NCBI GenBank assembly: GCA_963422775.4
Contig: CAUJSJ030000128.1
Location: forward strand, 28,802-92,801
Length of the DNA stretch: 64,000 nucleotides
Source of the DNA: Pelomonas sp963422775
GTDB taxonomy: Bacteria > Pseudomonadota > Gammaproteobacteria > Burkholderiales > Burkholderiaceae_C
Reading direction: 5' to 3'
The translations under genes and the position numbers were made by a program. Every line of letters begins with the position of its first letter. Position 1 is the first letter of the stretch. Positions 17,032-26,054 of the stretch are shown here, piece by piece. The notes under the pieces are model-generated. The model did not search any database. It was not told the DNA's origin and worked only from the letters and a program-made list of their open reading frames with translations.

Positions 17032-17487
17032 TCATACGTCTTCTCCATTCAAAAAGGCGCTCGGGTCTTCGGGACCGAACACTGTCAGCAATGCACTGGC
17101 CAGTTCCACGCCGTCCGCGTGGATGCGGCACTCGAACTGGCCCAGCCCGTTGTCGGCCTGGTAGCCGCGCTCGATGTCGACCTGCAGGCGCTGCCCCGCA
17201 GCAAATCGCGGCACGCTGCAGCGGTAGCGCCGCGTGCCCAGCAGCAGGCCGATGCGAGGGGCATGCCCCTGCGCACGCGCCTGCCAGCCGGCCCAGGCGG
17301 CCACGGCCTGGGCCATGTATTCAATGCCGACCCAGGCGCCCACGCCGTCGGCGTGGCTGAACAGCCCTTGCGCGGGCACGACGACCTCGGCGCTCAGGCG
17401 CTCGCCCTCGGCGGCGATGACGCGGTCGAGCAGGCACATCGGGCCCTGGTGAGGAACCAGTTCGGCGATGGGAGGCAGTTCAGACAT
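17032..17487 (-). CDS. apeP: 3-hydroxyacyl-ACP dehydratase, hotdog fold (ApeP-like)
   Basis: Removes water from the 3-hydroxyacyl-ACP intermediate to create the conjugated double bonds. The 151-residue protein has a single hotdog domain with the N-terminal LVPHQGPMCLLDRVI block, whose histidine is a likely catalytic residue, and the helix VGIEYMAQAVAAWAGW carrying the conserved glutamate. In characterised APE systems this subunit works together with ApeI; here ApeI appears fused to the AMP ligase. Its start overlaps the ketosynthase stop by 8 bp. Confidence 0.85.
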   Translation of the reverse strand: MSELPPIAELVPHQGPMCLLDRVIAAEGERLSAEVVVPAQGLFSHADGVGAWVGIEYMAQAVAAWAGWQARAQGHAPRIGLLLGTRRYRCSVPRFAAGQRLQVDIERGYQADNGLGQFECRIHADGVELASALLTVFGPEDPSAFLNGEDV

Positions 17488-18649
17488 GGCTCAGCACCAG
17501 CGACGCGTTGTTGCCGCCGAAAGCGAAGGAATTGCTCATGACGTGCCGCGGCGCCTGCGGCAGGCGCTGGCCCGGTGCGACGAGCTCGATCTGCGGCAGC
17601 CCGGCATCGCGCTGGCCGTCGAAGTGATGGACGGGCAGGCGGCCGTCGCCTGCCACCGTCAGCCACGCGATGGCCGCCTCGATCGCGCCGGCGGCGCCCA
17701 ACGCATGGCCCGTCAGCGGCTTGGTGGATGAGCAGGGCAGGTCCAGGCCGAACAGCTCGGCCACGGCGCGGCTTTCCATCGCATCGTTCTGCGGCGTGGC
17801 GGTGCCGTGCAGGTTCAGGTAGCCGATGTCGGCCGGCGTGAGGCCGGCACGCGCCAGCGCCTCGCGCATCGCGGCCAGCGCACCGCGGCCGCCGGGCTCG
17901 GGCGCCGAGATGTGGTGGGCATCCGAGCTTTCGCCCCAGCCGGACAGTCGCACGGCAGACGGTTCTCGGCTCAGCACGAACAGCGCCGCACCCTCGCCGA
18001 TGTTGATGCCGGCACGCGTCGCGCTCATCGGCCGGCAGCGCGCGGCGTCCACCGACTCCAGTGCCGCGAAGCCCGCCACCGTCATGCCGCACAGCGCGTC
18101 CACACCGCCCACGAGCACGGCGTCGCACAGGCCGGCCTTCAGCAGCCGCGCGCCGCTGGCCAGGGCCTTGGCGCCGGACGAGCAGGCCGTGGAGACGACG
18201 TAGCGCGGCCCGCCCAGGCCCAGCGCTTCAGTCAGCATCAGCGCGGGCGAGCCCAGTTCCTGCTGCTCGACATGGAAGCCCGCCGGCAGCTGGCCATCGC
18301 GGGTCAGCGCAGCGATGGCAGCCTCGCCTTCTGCAACGCCCGAGGTGCTGGTGCCGAGCACCACACCGACACGATCCGCGCCGTGGCGGGCGATGGCCAC
18401 GTCCACTTGATCTCGAATCTGCGCGAGGGCCGCGAGCAGCAGCGCGTTGTTGCGGCTGCGCTGCTGCAGCGGCAGGTCGTCGACGGACGGCAGGGCCGCT
18501 CGCACCGCGCCCAGATGGAGTTCGTGCCCCGGCCAGACCGTGCCGTTCAGGGCCACGCCGCCAGGCTCACTGGCAAACACGGCGTCGCGCAATGCGGCCA
18601 AGTCATGACCGGCCGCGCAGATGACGCCGGGAACTTGCAGGTAGATCAC
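17480..18649 (-). CDS. apeO: Beta-ketoacyl-ACP synthase of the APE pathway (ApeO-like)
   Basis: Second condensing enzyme of the cluster, 389 residues. It keeps Cys-His-His: STACSSGAKA, NLHGTATPQND and TGHALGAAGA, followed by SNSFAFGGNNASL. In known APE systems the KS in this position pairs with the chain-length factor ApeC, which here is encoded near the start of the operon. I chose the GTG at 18649: it overlaps the preceding stop (GTGA) and gives the family N-terminus VIYLQVPGVICAAG. No nearer ATG gives a full domain. Confidence 0.87.
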   Translation of the reverse strand: MIYLQVPGVICAAGHDLAALRDAVFASEPGGVALNGTVWPGHELHLGAVRAALPSVDDLPLQQRSRNNALLLAALAQIRDQVDVAIARHGADRVGVVLGTSTSGVAEGEAAIAALTRDGQLPAGFHVEQQELGSPALMLTEALGLGGPRYVVSTACSSGAKALASGARLLKAGLCDAVLVGGVDALCGMTVAGFAALESVDAARCRPMSATRAGINIGEGAALFVLSREPSAVRLSGWGESSDAHHISAPEPGGRGALAAMREALARAGLTPADIGYLNLHGTATPQNDAMESRAVAELFGLDLPCSSTKPLTGHALGAAGAIEAAIAWLTVAGDGRLPVHHFDGQRDAGLPQIELVAPGQRLPQAPRHVMSNSFAFGGNNASLVLSHV

Positions 18650-19194
18650 GCGCCCTCCTGCGGCTGGGACTCGATCAACAAGCGATAGCCCTCGGCGGGG
18701 TTGACGATCTCGACGATGTTCGCGCCCGGGCGCCGGACAACCAGCCGGGCTTGCCCGCCTTGCTGCAGCTCCTGCCCCGCGGCGGTCGGCACCCAGGCCC
18801 AGCCGTCGGGCAGGGCGGCGCGCACGGCCTCGGCAGGCCAGAAGGTCAGGCAGAGGTCGCGCAGCATGCGGCCGGTGTCCACCTCGGCCGGCAGCATCGG
18901 GTGGCGCTGCACCTGCAGATCGCGGCCGTCCCACTGCATCAGCAGCACGCGCTGGCCAAAGGCAAAGCCGGCCAGCAGCAGGGCCGAGGCGTCGAGCTGC
19001 AACTGCACGTCGACGCGCTGCGGCGGCGCATCGGGCTGGTCCAGCCGCGTGACGGTCAGCCGTTGGTTGAGCGCAAACCGCGCGCCGCCAAGCGCTGCCG
19101 GCGGCAGGCGCAGCAGCGGCAGCGCGCTGGGCGCTGGCGGCGCGCCCGCGCAGCCTGCCAGCAGCAATGCAGTCAGCAGCAGGCGGCGGTTCAT
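18646..19194 (-). CDS. DUF3261 family lipoprotein of the APE cluster
   Basis: Outer-membrane-directed lipoprotein of 182 residues; the lipobox LLLAGC puts the lipidated cysteine near residue 15. The mature part resembles DUF3261 proteins that accompany aryl polyene genes (QRVLLMQWDGRDLQVQRHP block near 95, then LRDLCLTFWP). Its job is presumably handling of the polyene lipid in the envelope; this is inferred from context only. It overlaps both neighbours by 4 bp. Confidence 0.75.
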   Translation of the reverse strand: MNRRLLLTALLLAGCAGAPPAPSALPLLRLPPAALGGARFALNQRLTVTRLDQPDAPPQRVDVQLQLDASALLLAGFAFGQRVLLMQWDGRDLQVQRHPMLPAEVDTGRMLRDLCLTFWPAEAVRAALPDGWAWVPTAAGQELQQGGQARLVVRRPGANIVEIVNPAEGYRLLIESQPQEGA

Positions 19195-20269
19195 GCGCGG
19201 GCGAACCTCAGCAGGCTGTGGCAGTAGCCGATGCCATCGCGCGCCGTCAGCAGGCGCAGGCCGGCGGCTTCGGCCAGGCGGATGTAGTCGGCACTCTCAT
19301 AGATCTTGCTGTTGCCGCTGGCCATCGCCGTGAAGTAGGGCGAGGTGTTGATGAGGCAGAAGGCGGCGATGTCGTAGCGCTGGCGGTCCCAGAAGGTGTC
19401 CATCACCAGCACCTGGCCGCCGTCGGCCAGGCAGGCGGCCACGCGCTGGAAGATGCTGGCGATCTCGGCCTCCCCGAAGCAGCTGAGGAACTGGCTCATC
19501 CACACCAGGTCCATGCCGGCCGGCAGGGCGGCGGCCGGGTCGAGCAGATTGCACGGATGCAGATGAGCGCGCCCGCGCAGGCCGTCGGCCGTGAGATTGG
19601 CTGCGGCCACGTCGAGCTGCTGGGGCAGGTCGACGAGATGGAGTTCGACGCGCGCGTCGCAGTCCAGCGCGGCGCGGCTGAACTTGCCGGTGTTGGCGCC
19701 GATGTCCATCAGCCGGCGCGGCGCGGTGGCGAACACGTCGGGCAGGATGTCGGGGAAGGAGGTGTCCGAGTAGTGGTGGTCGAAGGCGAACCAGCTCGAC
19801 TTCGCCGGCTCTGGCAGCTCCGACAGCACGGGATAGATGCTGGGCCAGTCGCCCAGGTGGGCCAGGGCCCCAGCGGCTTGCCGGCGTCCAGCGACCGCGC
19901 CAGCTCGAACAGGCCCTGGTAGCAGACGTCGTGGATGAAGTCGAAGTTGACGCGCGTGATGTCGTCGGAGATCAGGCAGAAGCCCGTCTTGTCGAGCTGC
20001 CAGCGGCCGCCCTCAATCATCACGACGCCGGCCGACAGGCAGGATTCCAGCACCAGCTTCAGCGCATAGCGGCTCCACTGCCCGGTGGCTTCCAGCTCGT
20101 CGAGCGTGACGCCGCGCTCCCCTGCGTCGCCCAGGGCCTCCAGCACGCCGCGCTTCCAGGCGTAGTGAACGCAATGGAAGACGACCGGGCCGAAGGCGAT
20201 CTTCTGGGCTTCGAAGCGGGCGTCGAAGGCACGCTGCTTCGCTGGGGAGAACTTCTTGGTCTCAAGCAT
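19191..20269 (-). pseudogene. APE-cluster methyltransferase, frameshifted
   Basis: O-methyltransferase-like protein expected to methylate the aryl head group. The N-terminal half (start 20269, MLETKKFSPAKQRAFDARFE) is a dimerisation/helix-turn-helix region ending RSLDAGKPLG. The SAM-binding half (LMDIGANTGKFSRAAL, LHLVDLPQQLD, LVWMSQFLSCF, GGQVLVMDTFW) is in another frame. The switch is at the four C bases 19868-19871 on the plus strand, four G in the gene; one more G restores KPLGALAHLGDWPSIYPVL and 359 residues. A homopolymer sequencing error is a good explanation; a real mutation would give a truncated protein. Confidence 0.8.
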
Positions 20270-22547
20270 GGGGCAGGAAGAATGGGGTGAGCAGCCAGGC
20301 GAGAAAGACGCCAAGAAGCAGGGTCAGGCCAAAGGCATGCAGAGCAGGCGTGCCCGACAACGCCAGCAGGCCGAAAGACAACAGGGTAGACGCGGCGGCC
20401 AGCGTCACCGACAGAAAAGGCCGGGTTTCAGCGCGCCCGGGCTGTTCGAGCAGGAATATGCCGTAGTCCACGCCCAGACCCAGCAGGATGAGCAGGGGCA
20501 GGATGTGAAAGAGCTGCAAGACCTGGCCGGCGATGGCAAGCAAGGCAACGGTCAGCACGCAGGCGAGCGCCGTGGGCGCCAGCGCGCGCCAGGCGGCACG
20601 GCCGAAACGCCAGGCCAGCGCGGCCCAGGTCAGCACGAAGCCCAGCACCAGCACCGCCGACATCAGCTGGCGGTAGCGCCCCAGCAGCGCGCTGACCTCG
20701 CCAACCTTGTCGACCCAGGTGGCGCCGTCGAGTTTCAGCGCGGCCAGCGCGGCGCGGGTGTCGGCCGATTCGGCGCCGCGCAGCAGCACGACGGTGGCGA
20801 AGCCATCGCCCAGGCGACCCAGCCACTGGGCGCGGACGGGTTCGCTGGCGGGGCTGGCCAGCCAGGCCTCGGGCGCGAGCTGCGCGGACGCAGCCGTGGC
20901 CGGCGCGACAGGCTGGCCCAGCTTCTCGGCCAGCACCGGCCGCAGCTCGGCCACGCGCCGCGAAGCGAGCTCGGCATCCTCGCGCTGGCGGCGCAGCGAA
21001 GGCAGCCAGTCGCTGACCGCCTGCGCGCCCAGCTTCAAGCTGCGCAGCTGCGCCGTCAGCGCTTCCTCGCGCTCCAGCAGCTGCTGCTCGTCGCGCCCCT
21101 GCACGACGAAGAACTGCGCGAGCCCCGGCGCCTGCATCAGGCGCGCGAACTCGCGCTGCTGGGCGACGAGGGCGGGCGGCGCGGACTGCAGCTGGCGGAT
21201 GTCGTCGTCGAAGCGCAGCCGGCTCGCGCCGACCGCGGCCAGCAGGCCGGACAACACGAGCAGCACGGTCAGCCCGCGCCCCGTCAGGCTCGGCCACAGC
21301 GCGCGCCGCGAGCCCAGCCAGTCGGCAAAGCGCGTCGGCGCCATGCGGCCGGCGCCGTCCAGCAGCGGGAACCACCACAGCACCGTGACGAAGGCCGCAA
21401 CGAGGCCCGCCGCCGAGAACACCGCGATCTGGCGCAGGCCGGGGAAGGGCGGCACGGCCAGCAGCGCGTAGCCGATGACGGTCGTTGCCATCGCGAGGCT
21501 GACGATGGGAATCTGGCGCGCCAACATCGCCCAACGCTCGCCGGCCTGCAGGCCCTGGCGCGCGCTGAAGTAGTTGCTGCCGTAGTTCTCGGCCACGCCG
21601 AGCAGGCTCGCGCCGAAGATGAGCGTGACCAGGTGCAGTTCGCCGAAAGCCAGCAGGCTGACCGACGTGGCCACGCACAGACCCACCGCCATCGACAGCG
21701 CGACAAGCAGGCGCGGGCGGATGGACCGGAAGGCCAGCAGCGTCAGGGCGACGATGCCGAGCAGCGAGCCCAGGCCGATGGTGTGGATCTCGCGCTCGGC
21801 CTGCTCGGCCGCGGCGGCGGCGAACAGCGGCACGCCAGCGCGGATGACGCGCGCGCCCTGCCCTTCGGCAGCCTGCGTGGCGGCGTCCAGCAGCGGCAGC
21901 AACGCGCGCTGCGCACGGATCTCGAAGCCGGAGCCTGGCAGCTCGATCAGCACCAGCGCGTGGTGGCGCTCGGGCGCATCGGGGTCGGTCAGCATCAGCC
22001 GGCCGCCTTCCACGCGCACGCGGCTGCTCTGGCCGCGCTCGGCGAGCCACTGGCTGAAAAGGTTGAGCGGGTCGTCGGCCCAGGCACCCACGCGCGGGCC
22101 ACCGACGGGCTGGTACAGCGCGGCCAGGGCCTGGTCGGCGAGCTCTTCGGTCGGCGTCTTCGCCAGGCGCTCGCGGGCCTGGGGCGACAGCAGACCGGCG
22201 CGCACCGGTGTGTACAGAGTCAGCCAGGCTTGCTGGTCGGCATCGGCGACGCGGTGGCGCGCCGGGATGTCGCCCAGCGCCTGCAGAAAGACATCGGCCG
22301 CACGCTGGGCCTGTGCCTTGTCGCCACCGCCAATCAGCACGGTCACGCGCCGCGAGCCGGCGTCGGCCAGGGCCTGCGTGGCCTGGGCGGCCAGCGGGCG
22401 CTGCTCGTCGCGCGGCAGCATGGCCAGCATGTCGGTCACGGGCGCGCCGCGGTGCACGCCCCAGTACCAGGCGCTGTGGGCCAGGCAGGCGAGCACGACC
22501 ACGAGCCACAGGCCCGCGAGGCGCCGGGTGGTTCGCTCAAGACTCAC
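20262..22547 (-). CDS. MMPL/RND-type exporter of the APE cluster
   Basis: Inner-membrane exporter of 761 residues, presumed to move the polyene lipid out of the inner membrane. It has the duplicated RND layout: a first transmembrane helix (AGLWLVVVLACLAHSAWYW), a large periplasmic domain, a five-helix bundle (IGLGSLLGIVALTLLAFRSI onward, with LVTLIFGASLLGVAENYG), a helix near LTVLLVLSGLLAAV, a second periplasmic domain, and a C-terminal bundle with ILLGLGVDYGIFLLEQPG. The stop overlaps the methyltransferase start by 8 bp and the start overlaps the LolA-like stop by 4 bp. Confidence 0.88.
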   Translation of the reverse strand: MSLERTTRRLAGLWLVVVLACLAHSAWYWGVHRGAPVTDMLAMLPRDEQRPLAAQATQALADAGSRRVTVLIGGGDKAQAQRAADVFLQALGDIPARHRVADADQQAWLTLYTPVRAGLLSPQARERLAKTPTEELADQALAALYQPVGGPRVGAWADDPLNLFSQWLAERGQSSRVRVEGGRLMLTDPDAPERHHALVLIELPGSGFEIRAQRALLPLLDAATQAAEGQGARVIRAGVPLFAAAAAEQAEREIHTIGLGSLLGIVALTLLAFRSIRPRLLVALSMAVGLCVATSVSLLAFGELHLVTLIFGASLLGVAENYGSNYFSARQGLQAGERWAMLARQIPIVSLAMATTVIGYALLAVPPFPGLRQIAVFSAAGLVAAFVTVLWWFPLLDGAGRMAPTRFADWLGSRRALWPSLTGRGLTVLLVLSGLLAAVGASRLRFDDDIRQLQSAPPALVAQQREFARLMQAPGLAQFFVVQGRDEQQLLEREEALTAQLRSLKLGAQAVSDWLPSLRRQREDAELASRRVAELRPVLAEKLGQPVAPATAASAQLAPEAWLASPASEPVRAQWLGRLGDGFATVVLLRGAESADTRAALAALKLDGATWVDKVGEVSALLGRYRQLMSAVLVLGFVLTWAALAWRFGRAAWRALAPTALACVLTVALLAIAGQVLQLFHILPLLILLGLGVDYGIFLLEQPGRAETRPFLSVTLAAASTLLSFGLLALSGTPALHAFGLTLLLGVFLAWLLTPFFLPHA

Positions 22548-23134
22548 TGAAAGAGGCCCGGCTCGGCGGCGCCGTCGCTGCGCTGGTTGGCGAGCAGGAT
22601 CAGGCTCTCGTCGCCATTGGCCTCGAAGAGCTGGATGCGGCGCACAAAGCCGTCGCCTTCCAACTCCACCTTCTTCAGCACCTGCTGCAGCGCGCCGGGC
22701 ATGGGCGCCAGCGCCAGCTGCCAGTTCGCGCCCTTGGTGCTGCCGCTCAGCTCGAAGAGCTCGGCCAGGCCGCTGACGTCGCCGTTGAGCAGCGCGAACA
22801 TCAGCGTGTTGATGACGCGCACGGCCGGCTCGCGGGATGCGTCAAGCCTCATCGCCGTCTGGCCGCCCTGGGTCGCGCGGATCTCGTTGAGCGTCAGCCG
22901 CAACTCGCTGGCAAAGGGTTTGAGCGTGCGCCACAGCACGCCGCGGCCACGCGCGGCGACGAAGTTGCCGGTCGACACCAGGGGCTTGGCGAAGCCCGGC
23001 ACCTTCTTGGTCTGCGTGAAGTCGCCGCGCAGCCATTCGGGCTGCTGCAGGCGCTCGCGCACGGCCTGCGCCAGGCTCGACTCGGCCGCCACCGCGGCGG
23101 GCAGCAGGGCGAGCAGCAGCGCGCGGCGCTTCAT
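22544..23134 (-). CDS. LolA-like outer-membrane lipoprotein carrier protein of the APE cluster
   Basis: Periplasmic protein of 196 residues with a signal peptide (MKRRALLLALLPAAVAAES). The mature domain follows the LolA pattern: LRGDFTQTKKVPGFAKPLVSTGNFVAARGRGVLWRT is the hydrophobic-ligand-binding half barrel. It likely shuttles the polyene lipid between the MMPL exporter and the outer membrane, in analogy with LolA and lipoproteins. Confidence 0.85.
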   Translation of the reverse strand: MKRRALLLALLPAAVAAESSLAQAVRERLQQPEWLRGDFTQTKKVPGFAKPLVSTGNFVAARGRGVLWRTLKPFASELRLTLNEIRATQGGQTAMRLDASREPAVRVINTLMFALLNGDVSGLAELFELSGSTKGANWQLALAPMPGALQQVLKKVELEGDGFVRRIQLFEANGDESLILLANQRSDGAAEPGLFQ

Positions 23135-23631
23135 GCCGGCCCCTCAAGCGGGTCGCCGGGCCGCTCCCAAGACTCGCTTGGCCCCCCTGGGGGGCCGGCC
23201 GCGCACTCGCGGTCGGGGGGCTCCAAAACCCCGAGCTTTCGCCACAGCACCGGCGGGCAGACGTATTGCATCTCGCGCGTCGCGATGTTCAGCGCCACCT
23301 GGATGGTGTGGGCCTTGTGGATGACCTTGGCCGTGACGGCATCCCGGATGACGTAGTCGACCTTGATGCGGTTCTCCCACTCGACGATCTCGGCACGCAC
23401 GATGACGCGGCGGCCGTAGGGCAGCATGTCCACGTACTTGAGCCGCATGTCGACGATGGGCCAGGCGTAGCCCGACTCGCGCATCTGCGGGTAGTCGTAG
23501 TCGAAGCGCGCCATCAGCGCATTGCGCGCCAGCTCCAGATACTTGACGTAGTGCCCGTGCCAGACGATGTCCATCGGGTCCAGGTCGTGGAAGGCCGGGG
23601 TCAGCTCGATCTCGTGCCAGAGCTCAGGCAT
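23131..23631 (-). CDS. Acyl-CoA/ACP thioesterase, hotdog fold, with repeat-derived tail (ApeK-like)
   Basis: 4HBT-type thioesterase of 166 residues, probably releasing or editing acyl-ACP in the APE pathway. The catalytic loop is FHDLDPMDIVWHGHYVKYLE near residue 14, with the active-site aspartate before the helix. The normal fold ends around MQYVCPPVLWRKL; the last 30 or so residues (LEPPDRECAAGPPGGP onward) are encoded by a GC-rich palindromic element, so the tail is probably not part of the enzyme fold. Start 23631 gives the family N-terminus. Confidence 0.85.
   Translation of the reverse strand: MPELWHEIELTPAFHDLDPMDIVWHGHYVKYLELARNALMARFDYDYPQMRESGYAWPIVDMRLKYVDMLPYGRRVIVRAEIVEWENRIKVDYVIRDAVTAKVIHKAHTIQVALNIATREMQYVCPPVLWRKLGVLEPPDRECAAGPPGGPSESWERPGDPLEGPA
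23140..23235. repeat. GC-rich palindromic element inside the thioesterase 3' end
   Basis: CCCCCCTGGGGGG near 23194-23206, then CGCGCACTCGCGGTCGGGG, forms nested inverted repeats of the kind found in Burkholderiales intergenic regions. Here it is read through as the thioesterase C-terminus. A related double-hairpin element lies at 47145-47211. Confidence 0.45.
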
Positions 23632-25150
23632 AGAGGCTCCACGCTCGGGTGCGGATGGCGTCCACCAGACCGCGCAGCTCGCGGTCCAGTGCACGGTCCT
23701 CGACGATCAGCGGCAGGCGCTCGGCGAGGTCGCGCTGCATGCCAGCGAGATTGGGCGTCAGCGCCAGCAGCGCCTGCTGGTCGCGCAGCTCGACGCCCTG
23801 TCGCGCAGCGATCAGCGTGGCGGCGACGACCTGCTCGGTCAGCTCCAGCACGCGCAGCGCGTCGCGGGCGGCGATGGTGCCCATGCTGACCTTGTCCTGG
23901 TTGTGGCATTCGGTCGAACGGCTGAAGACCGAGGCCGGCATGGTCTGCTTGAGGGCCTCGGCCGTCCAGGCCGAGACGCTGATCTGCAGCGCCTTGAGGC
24001 CGTGGTTGATGGGCGCGCGCTCGCCGCTGGCGCCGGAGAGGTTGGCGGGCAGGCCGTGGTTGTAGCGGGCGTCCACGAGCAGCGCAAGCTGCCGGTCGAG
24101 CAGGTCGGCGACGTTGGCCACGGCGGTCTTGAGCGTGTCCATCGCCATCGCGATGTGGCCGCCGTAGAAGTGGCCACCATGCAGCACGCGCTCCTCGACC
24201 GGGTCGATCAGCGGGTTGTCGTTGGCGCTGTTGAGCTCGTTCTCGATGAGCTGGCGCAGCCAGGGCAACGCGTCTTCCAGAACGCCGATGACGTGGGGCG
24301 CGCAGCGCAGCGAGTAGCGGTCCTGCAGGCGGTGGTCGTTGCGCGAGGGTGTGTCGCTGGTGAGGTCGGCGCGCAGGCGCTCGGCCACACGCTGCTGGCC
24401 GGCGTGGGGCTTGGCGGCGAACAGCGTGGCGTCGAAGTGATGGGCATTGCCGGCACTGGCGACGACGTTCATGGCCGTGATGCGCGTGGCGAGCTTGGCG
24501 AGGTAGTCGGCGCGCGCGAAGGCCAGGCAGGCCAGGCCGGTCATGACGGCCGTGCCGTTCATGATGGCCAGGCCTTCCTTGGGGCGCAGGCGCAGCGGCG
24601 TGGCGCCGGCGGCGCGCAGTGCCTCCAGAGCCGGCAGCGTCTCGCCGTTGACGCGCACCTCGCGCTCGCCGCACAGCACGGCGGCCAGGTAGGACAGCGG
24701 CGTCAGGTCGCCGCTCGCGCCGACCGAGCCTTCGCTGGGGATCAGCGGCAGGATGTCGTGCGTCAGCAGCGTCTCGATCTGGCGCAGCAGGTCCAGGCTC
24801 ACGCCGGACAGGCCCTGGCACAGCGAGGCCAGGCGGGCACCCAGCACGGCGCGCGTTTGCTCGGCGCTCAGCAGCGCGCCGGCGCCGATGCCGTGATAGG
24901 TGTACAGGTGATGCGGCAGCTCGGGCACCAGGGCCGGCGGCACGGCCACGGTGCAGGAGTCGCCATAGCCGGTGGTGACGCCGTAGATGACGCCGTCCTC
25001 GGCCAGCAGCCGGGCGACGAAGTCGGCACCGGCCTGGATGCGCGCCTGGAACTCCGGCGCGCGGCCCAGCTCGGCGGTGGCATGGCGGTGGGCCAGCGCG
25101 ACGATGTCCTCGATGGCGAGGCGCCGGCCGTCAAACGTGATGCGAGACAT
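23624..25150 (-). CDS. Aromatic amino acid ammonia-lyase (HAL/TAL/PAL family)
   Basis: MIO-dependent lyase that removes ammonia from an aromatic amino acid; in APE clusters it supplies a cinnamate- or coumarate-type precursor for the aryl head group. The 508-residue protein has the MIO-forming Ala-Ser-Gly in GSVGASGDLTPLSY near 145, the Tyr loop YGVTTGYGDS near 53, ENELNSANDNPLID and SVFSRSTECHNQDKVSMG. The segment LPHHLYTYHG lies where the substrate-selectivity pair sits; His-Leu there would favour tyrosine over histidine, but the alignment by eye is uncertain. It overlaps the thioesterase start by 8 bp and the acyltransferase stop by 20 bp. Confidence 0.87.
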   Translation of the reverse strand: MSRITFDGRRLAIEDIVALAHRHATAELGRAPEFQARIQAGADFVARLLAEDGVIYGVTTGYGDSCTVAVPPALVPELPHHLYTYHGIGAGALLSAEQTRAVLGARLASLCQGLSGVSLDLLRQIETLLTHDILPLIPSEGSVGASGDLTPLSYLAAVLCGEREVRVNGETLPALEALRAAGATPLRLRPKEGLAIMNGTAVMTGLACLAFARADYLAKLATRITAMNVVASAGNAHHFDATLFAAKPHAGQQRVAERLRADLTSDTPSRNDHRLQDRYSLRCAPHVIGVLEDALPWLRQLIENELNSANDNPLIDPVEERVLHGGHFYGGHIAMAMDTLKTAVANVADLLDRQLALLVDARYNHGLPANLSGASGERAPINHGLKALQISVSAWTAEALKQTMPASVFSRSTECHNQDKVSMGTIAARDALRVLELTEQVVAATLIAARQGVELRDQQALLALTPNLAGMQRDLAERLPLIVEDRALDRELRGLVDAIRTRAWSLYA

Positions 25151-26054
25151 GTGTGTCGATCTGGGGGCGATCCCAGAAAGCGTAGAAGTTGAACCAGTCG
25201 TAGGGCGACCGCTGCAGCCGCGCGGCCAGCGCATCGGCAAAGCGGCGGGCGTGCTCGGCCAGCGCCGCCTCGCGGGCGCGGCGCGGCAGGTGGACCCTGT
25301 CGGCCAGCAGCTCGAACTCCAGCGCATAGCCCTGGCCCTCGTGCAGGCTGAGCATCAGGTAGAGCGGGCAACCCAGCAGGCCGGCGATCAGGTAGGGCCC
25401 GACGGGGAAGTCGGCGTCGCTGCCGAGGAAGGGAATGCGCACGGTCTTGCTGCCGCGCACGGGCACGCGGTCTCCGGCGATGGCGATGAACTCACCGGCT
25501 GCGACGCGCTCGGCGAGCTTGAGCGTGAGGCCCATGTCGAGTTCGCTGACCTCGATGAGCTCGACGCCGCGCCGCGGGTTCAGCCGCGCGAGGATGCGGT
25601 TGAAGCTCTCGGCGTGCTTGGTGTGAACCAGCACATTGACCTTGAGGTCGGGGTGCGCCTCGGCCAGGGCCTGGCAGAGCTCCAGGCAGCCGGTGTGGGC
25701 CGTGACGAGGACGGCGCCCTGCCCCGTGCGGGCCTGGGCATGCACGGCATCGCCGCCGCGCGTCTGCACGCGCGCCAGCGGGTAGCGCCCGGCGATGGCG
25801 AGCAGCTTGTCAAGCAGGGTCTCGGCGAACAGGCGCACATGGGCCAGGCCCTCGCGCCAGCCCGCGGCGGGCTGCACGCGGCGCAGATAGCCGAGGCTGT
25901 GCGCACGCAGGGTGGGCCGCGCCAGCCAGTAGACAAGCACCACCGGCCACAGCAGCAGGCTGAACACCGTGCGGCCCAGCACGCGGTGCACGCCGAACAG
26001 CAGCCAGATGCCGGCCACGAAGGTGCTCTCGCCCATGGAGGCCCAATGCTTCAT
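25131..26054 (-). CDS. LpxL/HtrB-type lipid acyltransferase of the APE cluster
   Basis: Inner-membrane acyltransferase of 307 residues, predicted to transfer an acyl or polyene acyl chain onto a lipid or sugar acceptor. The N-terminal membrane segment is VFSLLLWPVVLVYWLA. The His-x4-Asp-type motif of this family is degenerate (TAHTGCLELCQ near 120), and the later block FIAIAGDRVPVRG with PVGPYLIAGLLGCPLYLM fits the LpxL superfamily. In several APE clusters this domain is fused to the glycosyltransferase; here they are separate genes with a 4-bp overlap. Confidence 0.8.
   Translation of the reverse strand: MKHWASMGESTFVAGIWLLFGVHRVLGRTVFSLLLWPVVLVYWLARPTLRAHSLGYLRRVQPAAGWREGLAHVRLFAETLLDKLLAIAGRYPLARVQTRGGDAVHAQARTGQGAVLVTAHTGCLELCQALAEAHPDLKVNVLVHTKHAESFNRILARLNPRRGVELIEVSELDMGLTLKLAERVAAGEFIAIAGDRVPVRGSKTVRIPFLGSDADFPVGPYLIAGLLGCPLYLMLSLHEGQGYALEFELLADRVHLPRRAREAALAEHARRFADALAARLQRSPYDWFNFYAFWDRPQIDTHVSHHV

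Noticed and set aside
20256..22550. Long open frame on the plus strand opposite the MMPL exporter
   Set aside because: Its translation is Arg/Gln/His-rich without motifs and mirrors codon positions of the exporter, a common artefact of high-GC genes.
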